Assembly (NCBI GenBank): GCA_017651645.1
Contig: JAGCCO010000010.1
Location: 1 to 42,425, forward strand
DNA length: 42,425 nt
Origin: Bacteroidales bacterium
GTDB taxonomy: Bacteria > Bacteroidota > Bacteroidia > Bacteroidales > F082
Reading direction: 5' to 3'
Shown here: piece by piece, positions 1 through 8,183 of the stretch
Numbering within the stretch: the first letter of the stretch is position 1
Layout of the letters: every line of letters begins with the position of its first letter
Position numbers and translations under genes: made by a program
Notes under the pieces: model-generated
What the model saw: the letters and a program-made list of their open reading frames with translations, nothing else
Told to the model about the DNA's origin: nothing
Databases searched by the model: none

Positions 1-200
1 CTCGTTTGCACCTCGCTCCCAGGAGTGGTAAGGGCATGCGAAGTAGAACTTAGCTTCGAGTCCCTTCGCGATCTCCTTGTGGCGGGCGAATTCTTAACCG
101 TTATCAGTAGTTATCAAATGTATCTTAACCTTGTAGAGGCGCTGCGCTTCAATCGCCGTGCAGGCTTCTCTCTGTATGTCAGCGGATCAGCACCAGATGC
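1..200 (-). pseudogene. IS30-family transposase fragment
   Basis: Read on the minus strand, this edge of the window encodes a stretch typical of the IS30 transposase catalytic core. TTDNG is followed after one codon by EFARHKEIAKGL, then FYFACPYHSWERGANE, which carries the conserved DNG and WERGxNE motifs of the DDE domain. The codon between DNG and EF, usually Lys, is TAA, so the fragment cannot give a full protein. The 5' part of the gene is missing: homology stops near position 200-230, where it joins the broken DUF3244 gene. The C-terminal end lies outside the window. This is most likely a decayed insertion that removed the 3' end of the DUF3244 gene. Confidence 0.75.
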
Positions 201-224
201 GTACTCCTGTCGTTTGTCATTATG

Positions 225-481
225 ATGGCACCCTTTTCTTATTTGTGCCGAGATTGTTGATAGACAAGTTAATGGTTTCTGTGCTGCCTGCGATACCGAA
301 GATGAAAGTATTATTGTCGGTATCGTAGACACAGTTAATCCGGATTGAGTCCGGTGCCCAGATAATAATAGGCTCAGTCTCGGATGTGAGGATAGGGATT
401 GGAATCTGGTCCTGCATGGCAGACAATTGCCCGCTCCCGCCAGGAGCACGACAACGACAGAAAGGTTTGTTTGCTCTTCAT
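225..481 (-). pseudogene. DUF3244-like secreted protein, broken copy 1
   Basis: This is a decayed relative of the intact gene at 25604-25975. The start ATG is at 481 (MKSKQTFLSL), but the signal-peptide region is frameshifted. The mature part then reappears in another frame as MQDQIPIPILTSE and VYDTDNNTFIFGI, almost identical to the intact copy. It ends abruptly after INNLGTN, where the IS30 fragment begins, so the last third is gone. The upstream promoter box TATTTTTG and the leader with the ACTAAATACACA core are kept. It probably makes no product. Confidence 0.7.
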
Positions 482-636
482 GATGTGTGTATTTAGTCAT
501 AACAAAAATACAATGGACTAAACAAATAAAGAAGAGGATAAAGGATAACTAACCTAACAAGGGAATTCTTATAAATTACTGATTGTCAGAACGCTATAAG
601 TTAATCGCAGCAAAAGTCCTAACAAGGGCCATTTAC

Positions 637-770
637 TTAATATCCAGAACGTCTAAGAATTCCAAAAGAGAGGGAGATTATTCTCCTGAAGAGCCTTCCT
701 GAGTCGGGACAGGCGCATATGAATCACATCACCGAATAAACTGGAGAATTCGCTTTATTTAGGTCCCCTC
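637..770 (-). pseudogene. 3' remnant of TPR/LuxR-type regulator gene, copy 1
   Basis: On the minus strand this stretch encodes FGDVIHMRLSRLRKALQ followed by a proline-rich end. It matches the C-terminal helix-turn-helix of the intact regulator at 26128-27777 (DAVHMRRYRLRNTLRE). Only the last 40 or so codons survive, lying just before the broken DUF3244 gene exactly as in the intact locus. The bases from about 500 to 636 are intergenic and resemble the intact locus. From about 770 to 940 I see nothing recognisable. Confidence 0.65.
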
Positions 771-940
771 ATTTCCGGACAATTATTCAATAATCGTATG
801 ACTCCCCGAGTTTCCATCTTCTGGTTATCCCCGTTGTAACAACTGCATCAAAGAAGAAGATTAGTATAACATACTTTCCTTCATGCAGGGCTATCGTTAC
901 CTCAAAAACAAAGAGAAAGTACACCTTACTAGACTATTTC

Positions 941-971
941 TTGCATTTCTAAGTAATAATCCATACCTTTG
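941..971 (+). promoter_or_regulatory. Promoter of the hipB-hipS-hipT operon
   Basis: TTG at 941-943 and TACCTTTG at 964-971 are separated by 20 bp, matching the Bacteroidetes -33/-7 consensus (TTG and TAnnTTTG). Transcription would start near 978, giving a leader of about 20 nt before the hipB ATG at 998. I see no clear inverted-repeat operator. Confidence 0.6.
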
Positions 972-997
972 ATTCAAAAGTATATTTTATTGGACTT

Positions 998-1198
998 ATG
1001 ACCCTTCCAGAAGTAATGAAAAGCCGGCGGAAAACCCTTTCCTTGTCTCAGCAAGATCTTGCTGAAATGGCTGGTATTGGGTTGTCGACCATAAAAGATA
1101 TCGAACGCGGTCAAGGGAATCCATCCTTGGCCACAGTATCCAAGATACTTGAGGTGCTAGGAATGGAGATGGTGTTCAAAGTCCGTCAAACGGTCTGA
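998..1198 (+). CDS. hipB: HipB-like XRE-family antitoxin/repressor
   Basis: A 66-residue single-domain XRE helix-turn-helix protein. The recognition part is SLSQQDLAEMAGIGLSTIKD, followed by IERGQGNPSLATVSKILEVL, typical of HipB. It should bind its own promoter as a dimer and hold the toxin operon down. It lies first in a tight operon: hipS begins 5 nt after its stop. It is shorter than E. coli HipB (about 88 residues), ending just after the fifth helix with a short basic tail (VFKVRQTV). The ATG is the only good start downstream of the promoter. In HipBST systems HipS, not HipB, is the actual antitoxin, so HipB here may act mainly as repressor. Confidence 0.85.
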   Translation: MTLPEVMKSRRKTLSLSQQDLAEMAGIGLSTIKDIERGQGNPSLATVSKILEVLGMEMVFKVRQTV

Positions 1199-1203
1199 TT
1201 TAT

Positions 1204-1536
1204 ATGCTTATGAGGCAATTGGATGTATACATGAATAAGCGGAAAGCGGGAGTGCTGACAGAGCAGCGCCCTGGTGAAGGCTATAGTTTTTGTTATGATG
1301 AGGCCTATCTGGCATCAGGCGGCCCCTCGATCTCCGTGACATTATCCAAGAAACAAGAATCCTATGAGTCACCAACGCTCTTCCCCTTTTTCATGAATAT
1401 GTTGCCGGAAGGGGCAAACCGGAAGGTAATCTGCCGGACATCCAGAGTTGACGAAAGCGACTTCTTTGGACTGCTTGCTGTCATGGCCGGGAAAGATTTC
1501 ATCGGTGGGGTACATATTGAAACGGTTTCCAAATGA
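1204..1536 (+). CDS. hipS: HipS-like small subunit (HipA N-terminal subdomain)
   Basis: A 110-residue stand-alone version of the N-terminal subdomain of HipA kinases (the couple_hipA family). It shows the usual pattern LDVYMNKRKAGVLTEQ, then YSFCYDEAYLA, LFPFFMNMLPEG, and a C-terminal FFGLLAVMAGKDFIGGV. In one-piece HipA this part is fused to the kinase. Here its stop overlaps the kinase start (ATGA, 1533-1536), so the two are translationally coupled. This is the gene order of tripartite HipBST, in which HipS neutralises the kinase. A second ATG at 1210 could also be the start. Assignment as antitoxin is by analogy with HipBST. Confidence 0.85.
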   Translation: MLMRQLDVYMNKRKAGVLTEQRPGEGYSFCYDEAYLASGGPSISVTLSKKQESYESPTLFPFFMNMLPEGANRKVICRTSRVDESDFFGLLAVMAGKDFIGGVHIETVSK

Positions 1537-2537
1537 TTGATATCAAGCATTGTCCTTCTTGTCTGGACGAAGGGTTTACCGCATATAGTCCGAAGGCTGC
1601 CAGAACTCTCTTTGACGGCCACAAGGTAAGTCCTTATCTGGACTTCGAGTTTGACGGTGTCCGTGACAAGCAACTCATTATTGATGCCATGCATAGGATC
1701 TCCGTGTCTGGTGTTCAAGAGAAGTTCCCGGCCGTGATGGAGAAAGGTCGTATTCGGATAGCGGGAGATGATGAACAATCAACCTATATCTTGAAGCCTG
1801 CACCATGGGATGAAACGCTTCGGGAGCGCAAGCAGATTCCTGCCAATGAGCACCTTACTATGCAAATCGCTTCACAAGTGTATGGTATTAAAACAGCTGC
1901 AAACGGACTATGCTTCACCCCAAAGGGTAAGACTGTGTATATCACCAAACGCTTTGATGTACTTCCCGACGGGACAAAGCTGCTGATGGAAGACTTCGCA
2001 TCAGTAATCGGAAGGAATGAGCAGGAAGATGGGAAGGATTTCAAGTACAGTGGCTGCTATGAGGATATCGCTATAGCTATCAGGAATAACGTCTCCGCTT
2101 GGATGGTCGATATGGAAAGGTTATTCGAGCTTGTCTTGTTCAACTATATCTACGCTAACGGAGATGACCATCTGAAGAATTTCTCTTTGATTCTGCAGGG
2201 ACAGGACTATCGTCTGGCTCCGGCATACGATCTTATGAACACCAGCCTGCATGTTATGGGTGACGACCTCGGTTTGGACGGGGGGCTATCCCCGAACATC
2301 GAGATGAGTGACACGTACATCCAAACGGGTCATCCATGCCGTTGTGATTTCGAGCGGTTCGGAGATCGGATAGGTATAATACCGTCCCGTATGGGCAAGA
2401 TCCTAGACACTTACATGCTCATGCCCGAATCGGCAGTTGCACTTGTCGAGCGCAGTTTTCTGAACGAGAAGATGAAAAGGAACTATTTGAGAATTGTTAA
2501 GGAGAGGATTGCGAGATTCAGTAGGGTTTCAGACTAA
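1533..2537 (+). CDS. hipT: HipT-like serine/threonine kinase toxin
   Basis: A 334-residue HipA-family kinase lacking the N-terminal subdomain, which is encoded separately just upstream. The N-terminus has a CPSC pair (residues 8-11). The Gly-rich loop is ISVSGVQEK, with serines at 57 and 59. The ATP lysine is K88 (YILKPA). The catalytic loop is NGDDHLKNFS (D211, N216) and the metal-binding Asp is D233 (LAPAYDLMN). All key residues are present, so it should be active. Known HipA/HipT kinases phosphorylate aminoacyl-tRNA synthetases and stop growth; the target here is unknown. A second, broken copy about 95% alike by eye lies at 13.6-14.6 kb. Confidence 0.88.
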   Translation: MIDIKHCPSCLDEGFTAYSPKAARTLFDGHKVSPYLDFEFDGVRDKQLIIDAMHRISVSGVQEKFPAVMEKGRIRIAGDDEQSTYILKPAPWDETLRERKQIPANEHLTMQIASQVYGIKTAANGLCFTPKGKTVYITKRFDVLPDGTKLLMEDFASVIGRNEQEDGKDFKYSGCYEDIAIAIRNNVSAWMVDMERLFELVLFNYIYANGDDHLKNFSLILQGQDYRLAPAYDLMNTSLHVMGDDLGLDGGLSPNIEMSDTYIQTGHPCRCDFERFGDRIGIIPSRMGKILDTYMLMPESAVALVERSFLNEKMKRNYLRIVKERIARFSRVSD

Positions 2538-2570
2538 CTACAATCCAATACAAACTGTTGGAACCACGAA

Positions 2571-2603
2571 GAATCCTCAGATAGAGACTCTATCTGAGGA
2601 TTC
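2571..2603. terminator. Perfect inverted repeat after hipT
   Basis: Two 16-nt arms (2571-2586 and 2588-2603, GAATCCTCAGATAGAG and its complement) flank a single central base 33 nt after the hipT stop. The stem is strong, but there is no clean T-run on either side, so it may be a terminator or an RNA-stabilising hairpin. Confidence 0.5.
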
Positions 2604-2798
2604 CATATTGATTGTGCATAAATGACCAAAGATGGCATTGCTTTTGTGTGAACGATTTTTCCGTATAACCGTTTAATTAATAATCTGTTAGATGGTCGCC
2701 ATTTTTGCGCCCAAGAACGGCATATCAACAACTAGTTCCTCAATGAAAAAAGATAAAGCATACCGACAGATTACTATTCTATATACTCACTCTTCGCG

Positions 2799-3117
2799 TC
2801 ATTGTTTGATGGCGCAATTTAGGCATTTTACAGTATTCTACCAAATCTTTTCGAGGAAATCAACGGTAAGATTTGTGGTCTTTTGACGGTAACATTTGGG
2901 ATAAATTGGCGGTAATATTTGTGGTATATGCACCAAGCAAGTGCATTCTCTATGTGAATCGCATAAAGAAATACTCTTTTCTCATTTCTTTTGGTTATAT
3001 TTGTAAAACTGAATTATGTACGTTAATATCGTACGCCGTTCGCCGCGCAAAGGCTTCTTGGATAGGAATCCGGTGTGGCGGAGAGTTCCTTGCTTAAATG
3101 GGTTTTGGGCGAGGAAT
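2799..3117 (+). repeat. Repeated iteron/promoter/leader module, copy A
   Basis: This non-coding stretch is repeated at 35339-35665 in the same orientation, and its downstream half also at about 30210-30315. It contains an inverted core ACCAAATCTT near 2840, then three 15-nt direct repeats close to CGGTAANATTTGTGG starting at 2864, 2887 and 2910 (period 23 bp). After these come a spacer, a promoter box TATATTTG at 2996-3003, and a conserved leader with ATCGTACGC and TTGGATAGGAATCCGG. It leads into the STAND NTPase gene, whose ATG is 240 nt past the promoter box. It is the likely promoter of that operon. The iterons look like protein-binding sites or a mobile-element end. The bases 2604-2798 show nothing recognisable. 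Confidence 0.7.
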
Positions 3118-3242
3118 GAGATTGTTATAGATCATTTCCGCCCCTATTTTCTGTTTCGAGCACTAGTAAGGAAGAGTTTGATGTGATTTGGTTCTCTTTT
3201 GTCAATCATTGAAGAGGTATAAGAGAGTAAAAGCAACTTAGT

Positions 3243-6200
3243 ATGATTCCCTGGATCGACATAGCCGGCCTCGCCATCAGCGTCGCTTCCGGAACTTCTG
3301 CCGCTTTACGGCAGGTGGTCCAGAAGCACCCTGGCCTCTCCGACAGGATGAAGGCCTTATATGCCGATGCCCTGAAGAGTTGGTCCCCTAATAAAGAAGT
3401 CAGGTTGCACTGGGCAATTGAGATTCCTACGGTCGAGTCCTTTGCATCGTACATTTCTACCGCAAGGACTATTGATCCCGAGATCAATTCTCTCCTCAAG
3501 ATTTGGGTTGACAAACTCCTGGGTGATGAAATATGCGGCCCATTTATGCTCGAAGCCGCCAATACGGAATCATTGAGCGCTGGATTCAATGAGATTCTGG
3601 CCACAATTAGAGCTCCATACAACACCCTTTATGATGCTTCTACTGCTCTCCGTTCTTATTTCTCAGACATCGTAAAGGGACACCACATTAATCGCCGAGA
3701 AACAGATACTCTTTATGCTTGGCTCTCCAAGCCCTGTAACCCCGAAGAGACCCCGGAAGACCGTGTCGCTGTTCTTCTCGCTGGTGCCGGTTTAGGCAAA
3801 ACAGTTATCCTCCATGACCTGTTGGTCCGATTAGAGAATGAGGGGACCCCCGTCTTGGGTATCAAGTCTGACATCATTTTTGATAGTTCAGATAGCACCA
3901 TTGATAAAGCCCTAAACTTGGGTTCTCCAGCCGCCACCGTCATAAAAGAAATCGCTCTTGACCAGAGAGTCGTCATCCTAATTGATCAGATAGATGCCCT
4001 CTCCGCAGTGCTTTCTGCCGATAGACGTCCGTTGGCTTCCATTACGTCCTTCATTAACGAGATTACAAGGATTCCTAACGTACGTGTCATAGTCTCCTGC
4101 CGTCAATACGACTTCGATTACGAAAGTGCCTTTGCAAGATACAAGCACTGCCAGATAGTAAGGGTCCAGGATCTTTCAGAGGAAAACGTTACTGAAGCAT
4201 TACAGGCAGCGGGGATCTGCGAAACCACCGTCAGCAACACTGTTAAGGCTTTTCTCCGCTCCCCGCTGAACCTTTTCCTCTATTGCCGCCTGGCTGATCA
4301 CACACAGGTTAACTCCAGCCCTACGCTTCAGCAACTCTACGGCTCGCTTTGGAAAGAGATAATCATCGATAAAGCCGGTCACGATACTGGCGTTATCGTC
4401 AAGAGCCTTGATGAAATAACAACTGAGATGAGCCGTCGACAGGTCCTGACCATCAATGCAGGAGTCTTGCCATCTGAGACTGCTCATCAAAGGGGATTCC
4501 TGATTTCCAATGCATTTTTGAATGAGGTTGGGCAAAACATCCAGTTCATCCACCAGACGCTCTTTGAGTATACCGCGGCCAGGCTTTTCGTAGAAAGAGG
4601 GAGAACGCTCAACGACCTATTCCAGAACAAACATCAAGGCCTTTTCCTTCGTCCTCAACTCAAGCAAATCCTGGATTACCAGCGAAATGTAGATCCGCAG
4701 ACCTATATTGCCAACGTCCGTCAAATTCTTTTTGCTAAAGATGAACAAGGCAAAGACAAATACCGGTTCCAACTCAAACAGCTAGTCATAACATCATTGG
4801 CTTACTATCTCGCGTTCCTGGATTCGGAGAAGGCAGTTGTACGTCAACTACTTCAAGACCCGGAGTTGAGCCCGATACTCCTCTCTGCAATTTCAACCGC
4901 CGACGGCATAGAACTTCTTTGGGAGTACATCTGCGAAAATGGAGGCGTTTTGGCTGTAAATAGTCTATATCTGAAGAGCTACCTTAACGCCGTATGTCTC
5001 ATCGGGCTTATTGACACCCAACAGGCGACCGATTATTTGGCCAGGGTTACGGATGTTACCGATGATGAGGAGCTTCGTCAGCAGTTTGTCCGGGCACTGG
5101 ACTCTCTTCCTGTCGGGGAAAAGACATCCTCTATGCTTTGGGGACTCATTAAGGAATACGGTGTGGTGGGTGGTAGAATTGAAATAAGCAGCCTTCTCAA
5201 TAGGCTCATCAAATATGACCCCGAATCAGTCGGTGAATATCTCTTGAGCCTTCTTAAAGAGTACGTAAAAGATAACAAGAGCAAATGGTCCTTTGATGTC
5301 CCTCATGATTTCGAGACGATTGTCGAACATATTCAGAGCGAAAACCAGGATGCCTTCTTACCCATCGCCCTTCAGATGCTGGACATTATCCTGGAATCTT
5401 CAGAGGAGTTCCAAGGCGATGATATCCATTCTGCGACAGTCCTTTATCTTTACAACCACCATAATGCCCTGCATTACGATGACTGGCTGCTCGGAAAACT
5501 GATAGATACGGTCGACGCAAAGGTGGCAAAAGGAGATGACCAGATCGGCTTACTATTGAATGATCTTGCTGTAACCGATAATGCGGCAAAGCACATCATT
5601 GCTCTCGCAGGATGGCTTCGGGATGTGCCGCGCTACAAGTCTCAAATCTACAACTACCTTTCAGATAATCTTGGAAAGAAGTTTCATGCATCCTATCTGG
5701 AGTACCAGCAGAAGAAGTTATTTGAATCCGTCATACCTATACTCGACAAGGAAGAACAGGGGCATTTGATAAGAAAGATAAACATTGTCGAACCGGACTG
5801 GGAAAAGGTCTACTTCAAAGGGGAAGGAAGAGTTCCTATTCTAAAAGTGGGATATACGAAAGCTCAGTTTTGGAGCCTCGTGCCGGAGGACATATTAAAG
5901 CAATATCCCGATGAGTATAAGGAGTATTTGACGTTACGTCGTAAGTATAAAGACATTGAGGTACACGAGCCGAATCATATTAGAACAATGATAGGCTGGA
6001 CCTCAACGCCAGAGTCCAAGGTGGACAAGATGTCTAAAAGAGGCCTCATCAAACTGGCGCAGACACACGACAAGGACAGTTACTTGGATTGGGATCGCCC
6101 CACGCGACATGGAAATGCCCAGGTGTTTTCATCTCGTGCAAATAAGGAGCCCGATTTCATGTGTGATGTCTACTCATCGATGCTGGATGAAGACCCTTCC

Positions 6201-7394
6201 CTCAACTATTTCGTGGTGATGGGGCTTGAAGGCCTTCGAAAAGGGCACTGTGAAGATGCCAAAATAGATGCACTCCTTGAAAAGCTAATCAGGCAGTTAC
6301 CTGACGATGTCAATGCAATCGAACCTGAAGTATCTTTTGGAATCATTCGAGACACAGACTCATATATTAAATCCAACAGGGTCCCGCCCCGATTCCTCTT
6401 TGACTTCCTGGTGAAAGTAGCGCTTATGGCAAACGATGAAGAAAAACAAGGGATAGAACGAATCGACGTCAATGACGGAATTAACCAACTTCGAGGTAGT
6501 GCAGTGGACAATTTGGTCCAACTTCACTATTGTGATGATTATGCGAACGAGCTTTTTGATGTACTGAAAGTTGTCGCCGAGACCGGTTCCGTAGCCACCC
6601 GTTGCGCACTCCTTTTCCAGATGGCGCTGTTGCTGCATGTGGATCGTCTAGAGACTTTTCAAATTTTTGTAACTGCTGTCTGCCGCGACTATAACGTCAA
6701 TCTGCTCCGGATGCCGATCCATAACCTCAATCCTTTGGTGTATTTGGCCAAAACAAATTTCGACGATTTGAAGAGTTATTTTGAAGAGTGCATCAAACGA
6801 CCGGAGTCTCATCAAACGAACATTGTCATTCTCTTTGCCGCTTGGATGCGCAATACACCAGGTGCAGAGGAACTGACCTGTCGGATGGCCGATTCTTCCC
6901 TTGAGGGCAAGTATCATTTAATCCGTTATATCTGTAGCGTATACAATCATTCTATTCATGATAAGTGCTTGGCGGTTCTTCTCAGATATATGGATATTGA
7001 TGATAAGGATCTTGGTCGGGCATATGATGAAGTCGCGGAAACCTTTAGCAGATGGTCGAGGGTTAATCTAAAAAAGTATCTGTCAAAGTATCTTGCTTCG
7101 CCGGTGTCCCGCTATGCGGCTCATGACGTGACGGAGTTTTTGAAGTCAGAGAGTCGCAAGCATCCTGAAGATTGTTTGAAATGGGTAAGCGCTCTTTATA
7201 AGAGTAAAAAGGGGGGGGCAGACAGGTATTCGTTTCCGGAATATACACAGATTTTGATTGAAGCATACAATAGCATCTGTAAATATGACAATCAAAGTCC
7301 CGTACTGGAAGACGCCATGGATATGTTCGATGAACTACTCCGGGAGAATGTTGATAACCGCCCTCTGAACAGGTACCTGAAGGAAGTTGGTTGA
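3243..7394 (+). CDS. Large STAND/NACHT-like NTPase, probable defence sensor
   Basis: A 1383-residue protein with a P-loop NTPase core. Walker A is AGAGLGKT (residues 180-187), Walker B is VVILIDQID (243-251), and VIVSCRQYDF (283-291) fits the sensor strand of NACHT/STAND proteins. Residues 1-165 form a helical N-terminal domain I do not recognise. From about residue 450 to the end the sequence is leucine-rich and helical, as in a long solenoid used for sensing. Size and layout match bacterial STAND NTPases such as Avs and NACHT proteins, which detect phage proteins and then activate an effector. No nuclease or protease motif is visible, and the next gene, 4 nt downstream, encodes a TIR domain that could be the effector. 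The exact family is not known to me. Confidence 0.75.
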   Translation: MIPWIDIAGLAISVASGTSAALRQVVQKHPGLSDRMKALYADALKSWSPNKEVRLHWAIEIPTVESFASYISTARTIDPEINSLLKIWVDKLLGDEICGPFMLEAANTESLSAGFNEILATIRAPYNTLYDASTALRSYFSDIVKGHHINRRETDTLYAWLSKPCNPEETPEDRVAVLLAGAGLGKTVILHDLLVRLENEGTPVLGIKSDIIFDSSDSTIDKALNLGSPAATVIKEIALDQRVVILIDQIDALSAVLSADRRPLASITSFINEITRIPNVRVIVSCRQYDFDYESAFARYKHCQIVRVQDLSEENVTEALQAAGICETTVSNTVKAFLRSPLNLFLYCRLADHTQVNSSPTLQQLYGSLWKEIIIDKAGHDTGVIVKSLDEITTEMSRRQVLTINAGVLPSETAHQRGFLISNAFLNEVGQNIQFIHQTLFEYTAARLFVERGRTLNDLFQNKHQGLFLRPQLKQILDYQRNVDPQTYIANVRQILFAKDEQGKDKYRFQLKQLVITSLAYYLAFLDSEKAVVRQLLQDPELSPILLSAISTADGIELLWEYICENGGVLAVNSLYLKSYLNAVCLIGLIDTQQATDYLARVTDVTDDEELRQQFVRALDSLPVGEKTSSMLWGLIKEYGVVGGRIEISSLLNRLIKYDPESVGEYLLSLLKEYVKDNKSKWSFDVPHDFETIVEHIQSENQDAFLPIALQMLDIILESSEEFQGDDIHSATVLYLYNHHNALHYDDWLLGKLIDTVDAKVAKGDDQIGLLLNDLAVTDNAAKHIIALAGWLRDVPRYKSQIYNYLSDNLGKKFHASYLEYQQKKLFESVIPILDKEEQGHLIRKINIVEPDWEKVYFKGEGRVPILKVGYTKAQFWSLVPEDILKQYPDEYKEYLTLRRKYKDIEVHEPNHIRTMIGWTSTPESKVDKMSKRGLIKLAQTHDKDSYLDWDRPTRHGNAQVFSSRANKEPDFMCDVYSSMLDEDPSLNYFVVMGLEGLRKGHCEDAKIDALLEKLIRQLPDDVNAIEPEVSFGIIRDTDSYIKSNRVPPRFLFDFLVKVALMANDEEKQGIERIDVNDGINQLRGSAVDNLVQLHYCDDYANELFDVLKVVAETGSVATRCALLFQMALLLHVDRLETFQIFVTAVCRDYNVNLLRMPIHNLNPLVYLAKTNFDDLKSYFEECIKRPESHQTNIVILFAAWMRNTPGAEELTCRMADSSLEGKYHLIRYICSVYNHSIHDKCLAVLLRYMDIDDKDLGRAYDEVAETFSRWSRVNLKKYLSKYLASPVSRYAAHDVTEFLKSESRKHPEDCLKWVSALYKSKKGGADRYSFPEYTQILIEAYNSICKYDNQSPVLEDAMDMFDELLRENVDNRPLNRYLKEVG

Positions 7395-7398
7395 TGCC

Positions 7399-7881
7399 AT
7401 GGATGGTAAGATCTTCATATCCTATTGTTGGAAAGAGCCATCGGGGAGTATCGTCAATAACTGGTTCGTGCCAGCTATCAAGGCTGCCGGAATCAATTGC
7501 TTAGTGGATAGAGAGGCTTGTGGATTTAATGCGAACATTGATAAGTTTGAGGCTGATATTTCCAAGGCGACCAAGGTTGTGTTGGTGTTAAGTCCAGCTT
7601 TCTTTACCTCATTGGATTGTATGTATGAGGCCGCGTTGACCGTGTCCAAATGCGATGTGGAAAAACAGGTGTATGTCATTAACATCGTGGATTACAATTT
7701 CAGAAAGGATGCTGACAAGTGGTTGGAGCGTGCAGATTCTTTCTTTAAATCTCTCAAGAAAGAATGTGAAGAAGCGATGACCAATCTGTCTGATTCAGGG
7801 AAAGGTTTCTACAGAGACAAGTTATGTAAAATCAATACCATTATCAATCACTTGGGTAATCTTTGGAGAATGTTGGGTTAA
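7399..7881 (+). CDS. TIR-domain protein, putative NADase effector
   Basis: A small single-domain TIR protein. It has KIFISYCWKE at the start (strand A), then a BB-loop region around CLVDREACGF, KATKVVLVLSPAFFTSLDC (strand D), and a conserved Glu in CMYEAAL (residue 77 from the chosen ATG), which matches the catalytic Glu of NAD-cleaving TIR domains. The ATG at 7399 is preferred over an upstream TTG because it directly precedes the first strand and lies 4 nt after the NTPase stop. The two genes form one operon, so the NTPase may control TIR activity. The reading frame stays open for another 42 codons after the TAA at 7879-7881, up to a TGA at 8008-8010, so the C-terminus may be clipped by a nonsense change. 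Confidence 0.75.
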   Translation: MDGKIFISYCWKEPSGSIVNNWFVPAIKAAGINCLVDREACGFNANIDKFEADISKATKVVLVLSPAFFTSLDCMYEAALTVSKCDVEKQVYVINIVDYNFRKDADKWLERADSFFKSLKKECEEAMTNLSDSGKGFYRDKLCKINTIINHLGNLWRMLG

Positions 7882-8006
7882 AATAATTCGGGGACATTTG
7901 ACGATATTTCAAAAAATGGTTTCAAACTCGTTTGCAAGGAACTGAATAAGAGTGTGGAAGAATCAATGCGTAAGACAGAAGGTCTATCTAATACAAAAAT
8001 CACCCC

Positions 8007-8132
8007 ATGAAAGGACTCGTCCTCGCTGGCGGCTCCGACACCAGATTATACCCTATGACCAAGGGAGTCAGCAAGCAGTTTCTACCAATCTATGGTAAGC
8101 AGTTGTTGTTTACAAATAGTCAACTGATTTAG
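8007..8132 (+). pseudogene. rfbA: 5' fragment of rfbA (glucose-1-phosphate thymidylyltransferase)
   Basis: The first 31 codons read [20 protein letters not shown] then [11 protein letters not shown], the unmistakable nucleotide-binding start of RmlA/RfbA (normally GGSGTRLYP; here Asp replaces the second loop Gly). Homology ends at about 8100 and the frame closes after ten unrelated codons. A normal RfbA is about 290 residues, so this is a stub left by a deletion. Its ATG overlaps the TGA that ends the extended TIR frame. It shows that a polysaccharide gene once lay here. Confidence 0.8.
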
Positions 8133-8183
8133 AGCATTTTATTGTAGATCGGGTAATTAGAATGAATTAGTTCTTTTTTCTAC

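Noticed and set aside
2692..3097. Two short plus-strand frames in the module upstream of the STAND gene
   Set aside because: They run through iterons and promoter, and the matching frame in copy C is not conserved as protein upstream of the leader.
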